This document shows, piece after piece, positions 17,574 through 27,944 of a DNA stretch of 64,000 nt. A model generated the notes under the pieces. That model was not told the origin of the DNA. It did no database searches and worked only from the letters and a program-made list of their open reading frames with translations. Numbering within the stretch: the first letter of the stretch is position 1; each line of letters opens with the position of its first letter. Location of the stretch: NCBI RefSeq assembly GCF_014641945.1, contig NZ_BMIJ01000003.1, positions 434,001-498,000 on the forward strand, written 5' to 3'. The position numbers and the translations under genes are program-made. The DNA is from Marinobacterium zhoushanense. Its GTDB lineage: Bacteria > Pseudomonadota > Gammaproteobacteria > Pseudomonadales > Balneatricaceae.

Positions 17574-18257
17574 ATGAAGATACTGCTCGTAGAAGATGAA
17601 CTGAAAACCGGCGCCTACCTCAAGCAGGGGTTGACGGAGTCCGGCTATGTGTTGGATCTCGCCAATACAGGTACCGATGGCCTGCATCTGGCCATTACCG
17701 GGGAGTACGACCTGATCATTCTCGATATCATGCTACCGGGAATGACGGGTTGGCAGATTCTGCAAGGCCTGCGCAATAGCCACAACACCACCGCGGTGAT
17801 CTTCCTTACCGCCCGTGACCAGGTTGATGACCGGGTTCGGGGACTGGAGATGGGGGCGAACGACTATCTGGTCAAACCCTTTGCGTTTTCCGAGCTACTG
17901 GCACGGATCCGTAACCAGCTGCGCCGTAATACCCCTTCCGTTGAGCCGACCACACTGCTGCTGGCCGATCTTGAGGTTGACATGATCAGGCGTCGGGTAA
18001 TCCGCAGCGGACAGCGGATCAACCTGACCGCCAAAGAGTACACCTTACTGGAGTTCATGTTGCGCCGGCGTGGTGAGGTGCTGTCCCGGTCGCTGATCGC
18101 ATCGCAGGTCTGGGATATGAACTTCGACAGCGATACCAATATTATAGAGGTGGCCATAAGGCGACTGCGCAGCAAAATAGATGACCCCTTCCCGACCAAA
18201 CTGATACACACGCTCAGGGGGATGGGCTATGTGATGGATGAATCTACCCGACTATGA
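17574..18257 (+). CDS. copR: Copper-responsive OmpR-family response regulator
   Basis: A 227-residue response regulator: receiver domain with acidic pocket E7-D8 (VEDE), phospho-Asp D51 (IILDIML) and the conserved T and K (FLTARD, LVKPF), then an OmpR/PhoB winged helix (about residues 125-222) with [16 protein letters not shown] as the recognition region. It matches the heavy-metal CopR/CusR/PcoR class. I chose the ATG at 17574 behind GGAGG, over a frame 16 codons longer. The stop overlaps the kinase start. The likely targets are the three palindromes at 11535, 17500 and 27828. Confidence 0.92.
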   Translation: MKILLVEDELKTGAYLKQGLTESGYVLDLANTGTDGLHLAITGEYDLIILDIMLPGMTGWQILQGLRNSHNTTAVIFLTARDQVDDRVRGLEMGANDYLVKPFAFSELLARIRNQLRRNTPSVEPTTLLLADLEVDMIRRRVIRSGQRINLTAKEYTLLEFMLRRRGEVLSRSLIASQVWDMNFDSDTNIIEVAIRRLRSKIDDPFPTKLIHTLRGMGYVMDESTRL

Positions 18258-19630
18258 TCTCGCTAACCACCCGATTGACTCTGTTGTTCATACTTGTATC
18301 TGTCGCCATTTTCACTGCGCTGGGTTTTTTGATTCAGCATTCGATCGGGCACCATTTCGAAATCCAGGACTATTCCGAGCTGGACGACAAACTGCGCGTC
18401 ACGGCAAACATTGTCACAAACCTGCAAAGTCGCAATGCGCTGCCGGCGGTTGAGTCGGTCATCAAAAACTCCGTTGTTGACCATGACAGTATTGTCATCA
18501 AGATCGCCTCCTCTGCTGGAGACAGCCTGTTTTCCGCAAGCGCCATCGCGTTGCCCTATGACACCGATACATTGCTGCAAGCGCCGGGTAAGCCTCAACG
18601 CCTGGAGTGGCACGAGGGGGACGTTGAGTACCGGGGGGTTGCTATGGCACTACCCCGTAGCCAGCCCGACGGACAGCAGCTGATCATATCCGCCGCCATG
18701 GAAACGACTCGGCATACCACGTTCATGCACCAGTTTGCGCAAAAGCTATTGGGACTGATGCTTGTCGCGACAATGCTCAGCGCCCTACTGGGATGGTGGG
18801 TCTCGCGGCAGGGGCTGTCGCCCCTACGAGCCATGGAGAGCAAAGCGAAATCCGTCACCGCTAAACGCCTCGATCAACGTCTGCCGGTTGAATCAGTCCC
18901 GGTCGAGTTGGCGGCGCTGGCTATCGAGTTGAACTCGATGCTGGACCGTCTGGAGGAGTCGTTCAATCGTCTCACCCACTTCTCGTCCGATATCGCCCAC
19001 GAACTGCGCACGCCGATCAGCAATCTGATGACGCAAACACAGGTATCCCTGTCCCATCAACGTTCTGTCGACGAGTATCGGGATGTCCTGGCCTCCAACC
19101 TGGAGGAGCTGGATCGGCTGTCACGGATGATCTCCGACATGCTATTCCTGGCTAAAGCGGAACATAACCTCGATCTCCCTTCCAGAGAGCATTTCATGCT
19201 GGAGTTCGAAATCGTCAAGTTGTTCGATTTTTACGAAGCACTTGCCGAGGAGCGCAATCTGTCAATGAGGATGCAAGGCGGTGGCGAGCTTAAAGGCGAT
19301 CGCATCATGGTCGATAGAGCGATCAGTAACTTGCTGTCCAATGCTATACGCCACACCCCCGATGGTGGGTGCATCGACGTTGAGATCGTCCCCAAACCCG
19401 GTGAGTTACGGGTCCATATCAGGAACACCGGAGCCGCGATCCCCCCCAAGGAACTCCCCTACCTGTTTGACCGCTTTTATCGCTGTGATCAGTCTCGTTG
19501 CCATAGCAACCACGAAGGTACAGGGCTGGGCCTGTCGATCACCCAAGCGATCGTCAAGGCCCACAGCGGGCGTATCGACGTTCACTCAGATGCTGACGCG
19601 ACCTGTTTTACCTTGAGTTTTCCCGTGTAG
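18254..19630 (+). CDS. copS: Heavy-metal sensor histidine kinase
   Basis: A 458-residue membrane kinase with two membrane helices (about residues 8-28 and 162-180) flanking a periplasmic sensor of about 130 residues, then HAMP, the phosphoacceptor H249 in [13 protein letters not shown], an N box ([16 protein letters not shown]) and G boxes ending EGTGLGLSI. This plan matches the CusS/CopS/PcoS family (IrlS-type heavy-metal kinases), which sense periplasmic copper or silver. It overlaps copR by four bases. It is the only kinase here, yet two response regulators flank it. Confidence 0.92.
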   Translation: MISLTTRLTLLFILVSVAIFTALGFLIQHSIGHHFEIQDYSELDDKLRVTANIVTNLQSRNALPAVESVIKNSVVDHDSIVIKIASSAGDSLFSASAIALPYDTDTLLQAPGKPQRLEWHEGDVEYRGVAMALPRSQPDGQQLIISAAMETTRHTTFMHQFAQKLLGLMLVATMLSALLGWWVSRQGLSPLRAMESKAKSVTAKRLDQRLPVESVPVELAALAIELNSMLDRLEESFNRLTHFSSDIAHELRTPISNLMTQTQVSLSHQRSVDEYRDVLASNLEELDRLSRMISDMLFLAKAEHNLDLPSREHFMLEFEIVKLFDFYEALAEERNLSMRMQGGGELKGDRIMVDRAISNLLSNAIRHTPDGGCIDVEIVPKPGELRVHIRNTGAAIPPKELPYLFDRFYRCDQSRCHSNHEGTGLGLSITQAIVKAHSGRIDVHSDADATCFTLSFPV

Positions 19631-19696
19631 CGACGAACCAACCCTGATACCCTTTCCCAGATGCTACCAACGGCTGTATGGGAGGGTGACCAGGCT

Positions 19697-20374
19697 GTGA
19701 AGCTGCTGATCGTTGAAGATGAGATCAAAACCGGCGACTACCTGCAGAAAGGACTTGCGGAAGCCGGGTTTAGCACCGACTTGGTGCGAAGTGGTATTGA
19801 GGGCCTGATGCGGGCGACAAGCCAGGTGTACGACCTGATCCTGCTCGATGTAATGCTGCCGGAACTGGACGGGTGGCAGATACTGAAAACGCTGCGAGAT
19901 CAGGGCAACCAGGTACCGGTGCTGTTCCTCACCGCCCGTGACGATGTGGAGGATCGAGTTAAAGGCCTGGAATTAGGCGCCGATGACTATCTCATCAAGC
20001 CTTTCGCGTTCTCTGAACTTCTGGCCAGGGTACGCACCTTGCTACGCCGTGGGCGAGTCTCACTGGAGCCGACACTACTGCAGGTGGCAAATCTTGAACT
20101 GGACCTGGTAAAGCGCCGTGCCATTCGGGCCGGACAGCGTATCGACCTGACCGCCAAGGAGTTCCTGCTGCTTGAGTTGCTGATGCGGCGCCAGGGAGAG
20201 GTACTGCCGCGTTCATTGATTGCGTCCCAGGTCTGGGATATGAATTTCGACAGCGACACAAACGTAATCGAAGTCGCTGTACGTCGCCTGCGCAGCAAAA
20301 TAGACGACCGGTTCACGCCTGCGCTGATCCACACCGTACGCGGCATGGGCTATGTGCTGGAGCCGCGGGCGTGA
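19697..20374 (+). CDS. Second copper-type OmpR-family response regulator (CopR paralogue)
   Basis: A 225-residue response regulator, roughly 60-65 percent identical by eye to CopR at 17574, with an identical DNA-recognition stretch ([17 protein letters not shown]) and an intact acidic pocket, phospho-Asp ([10 protein letters not shown]), T and K. I chose the GTG at 19697, preceded by GGAGGGTGA and aligned with the CopR start, over the ATG at 19661. It lies 66 bases after the kinase gene. Because the recognition helix is nearly the same, it probably binds the same palindromes, but the receiver surfaces differ. Confidence 0.88.
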   Translation: MKLLIVEDEIKTGDYLQKGLAEAGFSTDLVRSGIEGLMRATSQVYDLILLDVMLPELDGWQILKTLRDQGNQVPVLFLTARDDVEDRVKGLELGADDYLIKPFAFSELLARVRTLLRRGRVSLEPTLLQVANLELDLVKRRAIRAGQRIDLTAKEFLLLELLMRRQGEVLPRSLIASQVWDMNFDSDTNVIEVAVRRLRSKIDDRFTPALIHTVRGMGYVLEPRA

Positions 20375-20393
20375 TCCTGCACTCCGATACTGC

Positions 20394-20642
20394 TTATTTT
20401 CCGGCCAGGATATCCTGCTTCATGGCAAGATAGGTCTCCCGATCGATCTCGCCACGGGCGTACCGCTCATGCAGGACATCAAGTGCATCCTGCCGCCGAT
20501 TGGAGCCCTTCTCCTCTGCACCCCAAAGCCACTTCACCAGTGCGGCGATCCCTAGAATGATCAGCAGCCAGAACAGCAGCATGTGCAACCCGCCGAACAG
20601 CATCCAGCCCCAACCGTATTGTCCCCATTCACCCCACATCAT
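20394..20642 (-). CDS. SHOCT-domain small membrane protein
   Basis: An 82-residue protein. The N-terminus is Trp/Gly-rich (MMWGEWGQYGWGWMLFGG), followed by one membrane helix (about residues 20-38) and a C-terminal SHOCT motif (ALDVLHERYARGEIDRETYLAMKQDI), a short oligomerisation-type module. Such proteins are common near copper-resistance genes. A GGGAG site precedes the chosen ATG. A terminator lies between it and the upstream copC-like gene, so it may have its own promoter. Confidence 0.8.
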   Translation of the reverse strand: MMWGEWGQYGWGWMLFGGLHMLLFWLLIILGIAALVKWLWGAEEKGSNRRQDALDVLHERYARGEIDRETYLAMKQDILAGK

Positions 20643-20679
20643 CTGTAGCTCCCGTATCAGAACCCTATACCTAGCATAG

Positions 20680-20709
20680 AAAAAATAGGGCCGGCTGTTA
20701 TGCCGGCCC
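20680..20709 (-). terminator. Terminator of the cus operon
   Basis: An 8-bp GC stem (GGGCCGGC, 20688-20695, with 20702-20709) followed on the minus strand by TATTTTTT. It ends the long cusCBA-copC transcript. Confidence 0.85.
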
Positions 20710-20739
20710 CCGTTCAATCGATGTTAAGACTGCTCTGGA

Positions 20740-21096
20740 TCAATGCTGCATGAACTGGAAGGAACCGTTCATACGGTGGCCGTCCTCGCCCATAGCGGTC
20801 CAGTGCACAGTATAGTTATCCGGCTTCAGCGTCGGTACGGGCACGTTGAAGCTTTTGGTATGCTCCTCCATCGGTTTGAAACCGATACTCATGGGCTTGT
20901 TGCTGGAGTCGATCACCTTAACGTTAACCAGGCGTACGTTCATGCCGAAGGTCAATTCCAGGTTTTGCGTTGGCTCCATTACCATAGCGCCGTCCATCGG
21001 ATGTGAGCTCATCATGCCCATCATGTCAGACTGTGCAAATGAGGGTGCAGAGAGAGCAATCAGGCCTGCGGCAATCAGAGATTTCAGCTGTTTCAT
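20740..21096 (-). CDS. CopC-like periplasmic copper-binding protein, Met-rich N-terminus
   Basis: A 118-residue exported protein (signal peptide residues 1-21). The mature domain resembles CopC/Yob[17 protein letters not shown], then [21 protein letters not shown], which corresponds to the conserved Y-x-V-x-W...DGH-x-x-x-G-x-x-x-F. The usual N-terminal His of the Cu(II) site is absent; the mature protein begins with Met-rich [15 protein letters not shown], hinting at Cu(I) binding. Its ATG overlaps the cusA stop (ATGA), so it is translated with the efflux pump and may hand periplasmic copper to it. Confidence 0.82.
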   Translation of the reverse strand: MKQLKSLIAAGLIALSAPSFAQSDMMGMMSSHPMDGAMVMEPTQNLELTFGMNVRLVNVKVIDSSNKPMSIGFKPMEEHTKSFNVPVPTLKPDNYTVHWTAMGEDGHRMNGSFQFMQH

Positions 21097-24000
21097 CGTG
21101 TTGTTTCCTCGTTTTGAGTAGTGTCACCAAGAAGTGTTTCCAGTGTCATGCGTTTGATTGTGCGCTGACGCCAGAGGTAATAGACGGCGGGCAATACCAG
21201 CAGCGTCAGTACCACTGCACTGACCATCCCACCCACCATCGGCGCCGCTATTCGGCTCATCACTTCCGAGCCGGTACCGGTGCCGTATAAAATCGGAAGT
21301 AGACCGATGATGATCGCCGCCGCCGTCATCATCACCGGACGTACACGCAAGCCGGCACCGTGCAGCACCGCGTGGCGCAGGGTCTCCTCGCGCGGCAGTG
21401 TCTGGTGGCTGGCACAGCGCACCAACATCTCCCGCCAGGCCTGGTTCAGATACACCAGCATGATCACGCCGATCTCCACCGCCACCCCGGCCAGCGCAAT
21501 GAAGCCGACGCCGACAGCGATGGAGAAGTTGAAGCCCTGCCAATACATCAACCAGACACTGCCCACCGTCGCCAGAGGCAGCGTGCCCATGATGATCGCA
21601 ACCTCGGTCAGGTTGCGGAAATTGATGAACAGCAGCACGACGATGATCGCCAGCGTCAGCGGGATCACGTAGGTCAGTTTCTCCTTGGCGCGCTGCATGT
21701 ACTCGTACTGGCCTGACCAGGCGATGGAGTACCCAGCCGGTAACGCAATCTGATCGGCGACGATGGTCTGTGCGTTGGCCACATAGGAGCCCAGATCCAC
21801 GCCATCGATATCGATAAAGGTCCATCCGTTCAGACGCGCGTTCTCGCTCTTGATCCCCGGCGGTCCCTCCTCGACGTACACATCCGCAACGTCAGCGAGC
21901 GCTATTCGCTGTCCCGACGGCGTCACGATCGGCAGCAGCGCCAGTTGCTCGGGCGAGTTGCGGTACTCCTGCGGATAGCGCACGTTGATCGGGTAACGTT
22001 CAAGCCCCTCGACAGTCTGCGACACGTTCATGCCACCAATGGCACTGGCCACGATCTGCTGGACATCGGCAATATTTAGGCCGTAGCGTGCCGCACTGTC
22101 ACGCTGTATATCCACCTTGATGTAACGCCCGCCCGCCACACGCTCTGAGTAGACCGATGCGGTTCCGGGCACATCCTTGAGGATCGCTTCAAGCTGTTGA
22201 CCGATCTGCTGGATCTGTTCAAGCTCGGGACCTGCAATCTTGATCCCCACTGGGGTCTTGATGCCGGTGGCCAGCATGTCGATGCGGGTCTTGATCGGCA
22301 TCACCCAGGCGTTGGTGACGCCGGGCAACTTGACCAAGGCATCAAGCTCCTGCTTCAGACTGTCGGTGGTCACACCCTCACGCCACTCTTCACGCGGTTT
22401 GAGCTGAATAAAGGTCTCGATCATCGTCAGTGGCGCAGGATCTGTAGCGGAATCAGCCCGGCCCACCTTACCGAATACGCTTTCCACCTCAGGTATGGTG
22501 CGGATCAGCTTGTCGGTCTGTTGCAGCACCTGGCGAGCCTGCCCCACCGAGATACCGGGATAGGTGGTCGGCATGTACATCAGGTCGCCCTCATCCAGAG
22601 TCGGAATGAACTCGCTGCCGATCTTGTCCAGCGGCCAGAACCCGGCCGCCAGCACCAGCAGGGCGCCAAACAGCGTGACTTTCGGGAACCTGAGCACCCC
22701 TTTCAGCGTGGGCATATAGAGCGCGGTTAGCAGCCGGTTGAGCGGGTTCTTATGCTCTGGCAGCACCTTGCCACGGATGAAATAGCCCATCAGCACCGGC
22801 ACCAGGGTGATCGCCAGCGCTGCGGCCGCCGCCATGGCATAGGTTTTGGTGAAGGCCAGCGGCGCAAACATCCGCCCTTCCTGGGACTCCAATGTAAATA
22901 CAGGTACAAAGCTAACGGTGATGATCAGCAAGCTAAAAAACAGCGCTGGCCCCACCTCGCTGGCAGACTCGGTTACCACCCTCCACCGGTTTTCCGGTGT
23001 CAGCGGCGTGCGCTCCATATGCTTGTGCATGTTCTCTATCATGACGATAGCGCCGTCGATCATCGCACCGATGGCGATGGCGATACCGCCCAATGACATG
23101 ATATTGGCGTTTATCCCCTGCAGATGCATGACGCCGAACGCCGCCAGTATCCCCACCGGCAGGCTGATAATCGCCACCAGCGATGAGCGGATATGGAACA
23201 GGAACAGCATGCAGACAAGCGCGACGACAATAAACTCCTCCAGCAGCTTGTGCCAAAGGTTCTCCACTGCACGCCCGATCAGGCCCGATCGGTCATAAAC
23301 GGTGACCACTTCGACCCCTTCCGGAAGACCGGCCTTTAGCGTCTCCAGCTTGGCCTTGACCCCATCGATGGTCTTCTGCGCATTTTCACCGAAACGCATT
23401 ACCACCACGCCGCCGACCACCTCGCCCTCGCCATTCAGTTCGGCGATACCGCGGCGCATCTGGGGGCCGGTGCCGATATCGGCCACATCCTTGAGCAACA
23501 GCGGCGTACCGTTGGGGTTAACGCCGAGCGGAATGTTCTCCAGATCCGTCACACCCTTGATGTAGCCTGTGGCACGTACCATGTACTCGGCTTCGGCCAT
23601 TTCCACCACCGACGCGCCCACCTCCTGGTTGCCGCGGCGAATCGCATTCTGGACATGCGACAGCGGCATATCCAGCGCACGCAGCTTGTCCGGATTCACC
23701 CGCACCTGGTACTGCTTGACCATACCGCCGATCGCCGCGACTTCCGAAACTCCGGGAACGGTCTGCAGCTCGTACTTGAGGAACCAGTCCTGCAGTGAGC
23801 GCAACTGACTGATGTCGTGCCGGCCGGTCTTGTCCTGCAGGGCGTAGAGGTAGACCCAACCTACTCCGGTAGCATCCGGTCCCAGTTGAGGACGGGCGTT
23901 CTCCGGCAGCGATGGCGCTACCTGCGACAGGTACTCCAGCACGCGGCTGCGGGCCCAGTAGATATCGGTGCTCTCGTCGAAGATCACGTAGACGTAGGAA

Positions 24001-24269
24001 TCACCGAAGAACGAGTAGCCGCGCACGGTAACCGCGCCCGGCACCGACAGCATTGCCGTGGTCAACGGATAGGTGACCTGATCCTCCACCACCTGCGGCG
24101 CCTGCCCGGGGTAGCTGGTCTTGATGATCACCTGCACGTCGGACAGGTCGGGTATTGCGTCCACTGGGGTATTTTTCAGCGAAAACACCCCCCAACCCAA
24201 CAGAATCAGCGTTGCCAGCAGCACAAAGAAACGGTTGCCGACCGACCAGCGGATTATCGATTCGATCAT
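21093..24269 (-). CDS. cusA: CusA-type heavy-metal RND efflux pump
   Basis: A 1058-residue RND transporter of the HME class, with 12 membrane helices and two large periplasmic loops. Family marks are [14 protein letters not shown] and [18 protein letters not shown] (the proton relay in helix 4), and Met residues in the periplasmic cleft ([30 protein letters not shown]) corresponding to the Cu(I)/Ag(I) methionine sites of E. coli CusA. It exports Cu(I)/Ag(I) from the periplasm or inner membrane across the outer membrane with CusB and CusC. It is nine bases downstream of cusB. Confidence 0.94.
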   Translation of the reverse strand: MIESIIRWSVGNRFFVLLATLILLGWGVFSLKNTPVDAIPDLSDVQVIIKTSYPGQAPQVVEDQVTYPLTTAMLSVPGAVTVRGYSFFGDSYVYVIFDESTDIYWARSRVLEYLSQVAPSLPENARPQLGPDATGVGWVYLYALQDKTGRHDISQLRSLQDWFLKYELQTVPGVSEVAAIGGMVKQYQVRVNPDKLRALDMPLSHVQNAIRRGNQEVGASVVEMAEAEYMVRATGYIKGVTDLENIPLGVNPNGTPLLLKDVADIGTGPQMRRGIAELNGEGEVVGGVVVMRFGENAQKTIDGVKAKLETLKAGLPEGVEVVTVYDRSGLIGRAVENLWHKLLEEFIVVALVCMLFLFHIRSSLVAIISLPVGILAAFGVMHLQGINANIMSLGGIAIAIGAMIDGAIVMIENMHKHMERTPLTPENRWRVVTESASEVGPALFFSLLIITVSFVPVFTLESQEGRMFAPLAFTKTYAMAAAAALAITLVPVLMGYFIRGKVLPEHKNPLNRLLTALYMPTLKGVLRFPKVTLFGALLVLAAGFWPLDKIGSEFIPTLDEGDLMYMPTTYPGISVGQARQVLQQTDKLIRTIPEVESVFGKVGRADSATDPAPLTMIETFIQLKPREEWREGVTTDSLKQELDALVKLPGVTNAWVMPIKTRIDMLATGIKTPVGIKIAGPELEQIQQIGQQLEAILKDVPGTASVYSERVAGGRYIKVDIQRDSAARYGLNIADVQQIVASAIGGMNVSQTVEGLERYPINVRYPQEYRNSPEQLALLPIVTPSGQRIALADVADVYVEEGPPGIKSENARLNGWTFIDIDGVDLGSYVANAQTIVADQIALPAGYSIAWSGQYEYMQRAKEKLTYVIPLTLAIIVVLLFINFRNLTEVAIIMGTLPLATVGSVWLMYWQGFNFSIAVGVGFIALAGVAVEIGVIMLVYLNQAWREMLVRCASHQTLPREETLRHAVLHGAGLRVRPVMMTAAAIIIGLLPILYGTGTGSEVMSRIAAPMVGGMVSAVVLTLLVLPAVYYLWRQRTIKRMTLETLLGDTTQNEETTR

Positions 24270-24278
24270 GATGTCTCC

Positions 24279-25871
24279 TTACTGCTGACCATCGGGCTGT
24301 GCAGGTGGCATCGACATCTGGGAGTGATCCATCGTCGAGTGGTCCATGCCTTCCATCCCCGAGCTCGGTTCGACATCGGTGGGCACCTTGCCGGTAACAT
24401 ACACGTCGTTGATCTGGAAGCCGCCGCCCTCTAAACGGCTGATCTCGATCTGTGCCTGTGAGCCGGGCGCCAGCTGGCTCAGATCCACCCACTCGGCGAG
24501 CGGGAAATCCATCCGCATATCGGGCCAGCCCCACTCCGGAATCGAGGCATGATCGACGTTGATTTTCATCTCATCGGCCATCACCGCGTTGATAGTGGCT
24601 TCAACCCAGATACTGGTCGGATTATCCACCTCGGTTTCACCCGCTGTGTCAGCGGTCGCCAGGTGCATCCGTTTGAAATCGGATGTCTTGCTCGATTCGG
24701 AATCAAGCAGGAATTGGGCCGAGGTAACAACCCTCTCGCCTTCTGCAAGCCCGTTTAGGATTTCGATCTGCTCGTTATCCGCCCTTCCGGTCACCACGGC
24801 TACTGACTTGTAGCGGCCCTCACCCAACGCGAGCACCACCCGGTCACCGCGACCGCCGCGGATCACCGCCTCGCGAGGCACACTCAGCAGATGCTCATCA
24901 CTCACCTTATGGATGCTGATTGCAGCGAACATGTTGGGTTTTAGCGCATGGTCCGGATTGGCAAAGCGCAGTCGCACGCGCAGCGTGCGGGTCTTCGGAT
25001 CCAGTGTCGGGTAAACGTAATCGACCTGTCCCCGCCACTCTTGTCCTGGCAGGTAATCCAAGGTCATGGTCACCGGCAGCCCCTGCTCTATAAGGCTGGC
25101 CTGGCGCTCAAACACCTCGGCCTCTACCCAAACCTCATCCAGGTCACCGATCGACATCAGCGTCATGCCAGGCTGGACATAGAACCCGGCACGTACGGCA
25201 AAGTCGTCGACCACGCCGTCAGCCGGCGCGTAGAAGGTCACCGTCTGCAGTGCGCGCCGTTCGCGCTTTATCCGCTCGATGGTCCCGTTGGACACGTTGA
25301 GCGAGCGCAGACGAGTTTCTGCGGCTGCCGTCAGGCGCGAATCGCCACGAGTCAGCCCGAACAGCAACTCCTCCTGCGCGTTGACCAGTTCCGGCGAGTA
25401 GAGATCGTAGAGCGGTGCACCACGAGTTACTCTCTCTCCAGACGTCTTTACATGTAACCGTTCGATCCAACCGGCCACTCGGGGATGGATATGAACGACA
25501 TTGTCCTGGTTGTACTGAATGTAGCCGACGGTACCGACCTCAAAGTTCAACGGTTGCTGCCGCGCCGCAGCCGTGCGCACACCCAGATTGTTCACCACCT
25601 CGGGGGAGATAGTGATGGTACCGGCGCCTTCATCGGGTCCTCCGGCGTCACTCTCTTCGTAAACCGGGATCAGATCCATCCCCATCGGCGACTTGCCAGG
25701 CTTGTCACGACGGTAGTTGGGATCCATCGGTGCCACCCAGTACAACGGCTGCGGTTCAGCGCTGGCAGTCGGGCCGTCTTCGGGGCTGCCCAGAGTCAGG
25801 TAGACAGCCCCGCCGCCTAATGCAATGCCGGCCAATAACAGTGCGGCGGGCTTAAACACTCCATTTGTCAT
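24279..25871 (-). CDS. cusB: CusB-type adaptor with N-terminal metal-binding domain and fused CusF domain
   Basis: A 530-residue membrane fusion protein. After a membrane anchor comes a heavy-metal-binding domain (PLYWVAPMDPNYRRDKPGKS, about residues 43-73), then the beta-barrel, lipoyl and helical domains of CusB. The C-terminus (about residues 425-500) is a complete CusF-like domain whose ligands H441, W449, M452 and M454 have exactly the CusF spacing (H-x7-W-x2-M-x-M). In E. coli CusF is a separate chaperone; here it is tethered to the pump. The gene abuts cusC directly upstream. Confidence 0.93.
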   Translation of the reverse strand: MTNGVFKPAALLLAGIALGGGAVYLTLGSPEDGPTASAEPQPLYWVAPMDPNYRRDKPGKSPMGMDLIPVYEESDAGGPDEGAGTITISPEVVNNLGVRTAAARQQPLNFEVGTVGYIQYNQDNVVHIHPRVAGWIERLHVKTSGERVTRGAPLYDLYSPELVNAQEELLFGLTRGDSRLTAAAETRLRSLNVSNGTIERIKRERRALQTVTFYAPADGVVDDFAVRAGFYVQPGMTLMSIGDLDEVWVEAEVFERQASLIEQGLPVTMTLDYLPGQEWRGQVDYVYPTLDPKTRTLRVRLRFANPDHALKPNMFAAISIHKVSDEHLLSVPREAVIRGGRGDRVVLALGEGRYKSVAVVTGRADNEQIEILNGLAEGERVVTSAQFLLDSESSKTSDFKRMHLATADTAGETEVDNPTSIWVEATINAVMADEMKINVDHASIPEWGWPDMRMDFPLAEWVDLSQLAPGSQAQIEISRLEGGGFQINDVYVTGKVPTDVEPSSGMEGMDHSTMDHSQMSMPPAQPDGQQ

Positions 25872-27194
25872 TTACTGTTCCTCACTACTGATGCGGGTAA
25901 GCAGATAGTTGATCTGCGCTACCTGCTTCTGCTGTTCCGCGTTCAACTCGATCACCGCCAGTTGTGCATTGAGTTCGACTATGCGCGCCCGCACCACCTC
26001 GGCGAAGTCGCCGTTATCGCTGGTGTAGGCGTTGAGTGCCGCCTCTGCAGCTTCGTGGCTCTGCGGAAGCAGTTGTTGGTTATACAAGGCCAGACGCTGT
26101 CCGATGCGCCGGTGTGCTGCACTGGCGTTGTCGTAGCTGGCCAACATCTCGCGTAGCTTGAGTAGACGCTCGGTGCGGATCGCCTCCACCCGGGAACCGG
26201 CGGCCCTGACCTCACTGTCCTGCCTGTGAGTGGAAAACAGGGGCATATCGATGCTCACGCCCAGCGTCATCAGGTCGGCACGGTCCGCTCCCATCGCGTC
26301 CTCGCCGCGGTAGCCGTAGCTCGCATTCAGCCCCCACTCAGGCTTGTATTTCTGTTCGGCCAGATCCACATCGGTCCGTGCCAAATCGATCTGACGGTCG
26401 ATCAGCCGGATGCTGGGATGGTTGATAAATACGCCGGCTCCGCTCATCTCGTCGGCCGCCGGTTTCCGATACTGTTCAATCTCGGGAATCGCAGCAGACA
26501 GCGGCAACGCCGGGGCTGCGGAGACCCCATCGGTGTCGGTCGTCATCAGCCACTCAGAGAGCCGCGCCAGCGCAGTGTCGCGCTGTTGCCCCAGCCGGGT
26601 AAGACGATCGTCTAGCTGGGTCAGCTCCAGCTGCGCCCTGACCAGATCCTGCTGGCGGGTACGACCGAGTGCCGACACATAGCTGGAGGTGGCCACATCC
26701 ACCAGTTGTTCGAACAGGTTCCGGTTGTTGTCGATCAATGCCAGGCTTTGCTGCGCGCTCCAGGCATCCAGCCAGAGTTGGCTGACCTGCAGCCGCACGC
26801 GCGCGCGACGCTCCTCCCGCAGTAGCGGCTGCATATCGGCCTGCTGCTCAAAACGTGACGCATTCAGCGCCAGCGTATCGCCACGGGGGATCATCTGGGA
26901 TACGCCCATCACCAGTTGGGTCATCGGTTCCTGGTTGAAGTCGAACGTATCGGTCGCCAGATTGGCCAGCGCGACATTGAACTTTGGGTCAGGCAGGCGC
27001 CCCGCCGCATCGCCCATCGCGCGTTGGGCGGTTTCGTTATGCTCACTGGATCTCATCCAGGCATCGGCCTGTAGGGCGCGTGCGACCGCCTGCTCCAGTG
27101 TCAGCTCCTGGGCCTGAACCATGGAGGTCAAGATCAGGCCGCTGGCCGCTAACACGCGCGCCCCTTTTATCGTTGCGGTAGAAAGGTAAGACAT
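25872..27194 (-). CDS. cusC: CusC-type outer-membrane efflux protein (TolC family)
   Basis: A 440-residue TolC-family outer-membrane channel with signal peptide (residues 1-29, ending VQA). Two repeats of long amphipathic helices are visible (from LTLEQAVARALQAD and from HPSIRLIDRQIDLARTDVDLAE). No lipobox Cys follows the signal peptide. I chose the ATG at 27194 with GGAG before it. It forms the outer-membrane duct of the Cus system and is the second gene of the operon that begins at 27758. Confidence 0.88.
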   Translation of the reverse strand: MSYLSTATIKGARVLAASGLILTSMVQAQELTLEQAVARALQADAWMRSSEHNETAQRAMGDAAGRLPDPKFNVALANLATDTFDFNQEPMTQLVMGVSQMIPRGDTLALNASRFEQQADMQPLLREERRARVRLQVSQLWLDAWSAQQSLALIDNNRNLFEQLVDVATSSYVSALGRTRQQDLVRAQLELTQLDDRLTRLGQQRDTALARLSEWLMTTDTDGVSAAPALPLSAAIPEIEQYRKPAADEMSGAGVFINHPSIRLIDRQIDLARTDVDLAEQKYKPEWGLNASYGYRGEDAMGADRADLMTLGVSIDMPLFSTHRQDSEVRAAGSRVEAIRTERLLKLREMLASYDNASAAHRRIGQRLALYNQQLLPQSHEAAEAALNAYTSDNGDFAEVVRARIVELNAQLAVIELNAEQQKQVAQINYLLTRISSEEQ

Positions 27195-27326
27195 GGTTAC
27201 TCCATAGCAACACGCCAAGACCGCCCCAGGGCGGGCCTTGCCGAATTACGAAAACATTGCGTCGCTTAAAGCTAAAAGAGTTCCCGCTACTCCAGGGTTA
27301 AGAGTTTCGGGTTGAGGTCAGTCTGA

Positions 27327-27758
27327 TCAGACCACTTTTGGAGGAGGTCCCAGAGGTGGCGCCGAAATCTCGCGGGGGTTGGGAACGAGTCCCGGCCAGA
27401 GTGAAGCCGCACTGATAGGCGAAGGTTGATGCACGGCCTTGGTCAGCGCGTAGGCGCTACTGCAGTGTTCCAGAAGACAGCCGCTGTCTTGCACACAATC
27501 GGCGGTAACGTATTGCGCGGTTGAGCCAGGATCACCTTTCACGGATAGGCAACCCTGGGCACCCGAATCGGCATACACTACTCCCAACACGTCCACGGCA
27601 GTACTCCCCTGATCCGCCGACCCGTGCTGCATGGCATGTACTGCAGGGCCTGGGCCGAGGGTTTGAGCGTTGGTGACCGTCACCGCCAGCAGTTGGACTA
27701 TCATAGCGATAATCAACAGCAGGGCGGATTGGGATTGAAAACTGTGCATTGAGAGCAT
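27327..27758 (-). CDS. Small exported Cys-containing protein with Pro-rich C-terminus, first gene of the cus operon
   Basis: A 143-residue exported protein of unknown function. Signal peptide about residues 1-31. The mature part carries a Cys group (DCVQDSGCLLEHCSSAYAL), several His, and ends APPLGPPPKVV. It precedes cusC by about 130 bases and follows CopR-type box 3. Its plan (signal, metal-ligand cluster, about 40 residues, PPP tail) recurs in the proteins at 30209-30508 and 32106-32471, and resembles CopL-like proteins of copper clusters. A role in copper binding is inferred. Confidence 0.72.
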   Translation of the reverse strand: MLSMHSFQSQSALLLIIAMIVQLLAVTVTNAQTLGPGPAVHAMQHGSADQGSTAVDVLGVVYADSGAQGCLSVKGDPGSTAQYVTADCVQDSGCLLEHCSSAYALTKAVHQPSPISAASLWPGLVPNPREISAPPLGPPPKVV

Positions 27759-27827
27759 TAACCATCCATTGAGTCGTCTCGCTAATCTAATGCCTTTCAG
27801 TGGCCGCCGCTAGCGGAATCGGCTCAC

Positions 27828-27843
27828 CTTACAAAAATGTAAT
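27828..27843. promoter_or_regulatory. CopR/CusR-type operator box 3
   Basis: On the minus strand ATTACATTTTTGTAAG, identical to box 1 except the last base of the second half site. It lies 70 bases upstream of the first gene of the cus operon. A weak -10-like sequence (minus CATTAG at 27787-27792) is about 46 bases away, close to the 44-base spacing seen at boxes 1 and 2. Confidence 0.65.
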
Positions 27844-27944
27844 TCAGCCGTCAGAATCGTCTTTTTCACCAGCCCGCGGGCCCCCGCATCGGGCCGGGGC
27901 TGGTGTTCACACTCGGTTGAGTGAAATCGGTTACATCCATAACC

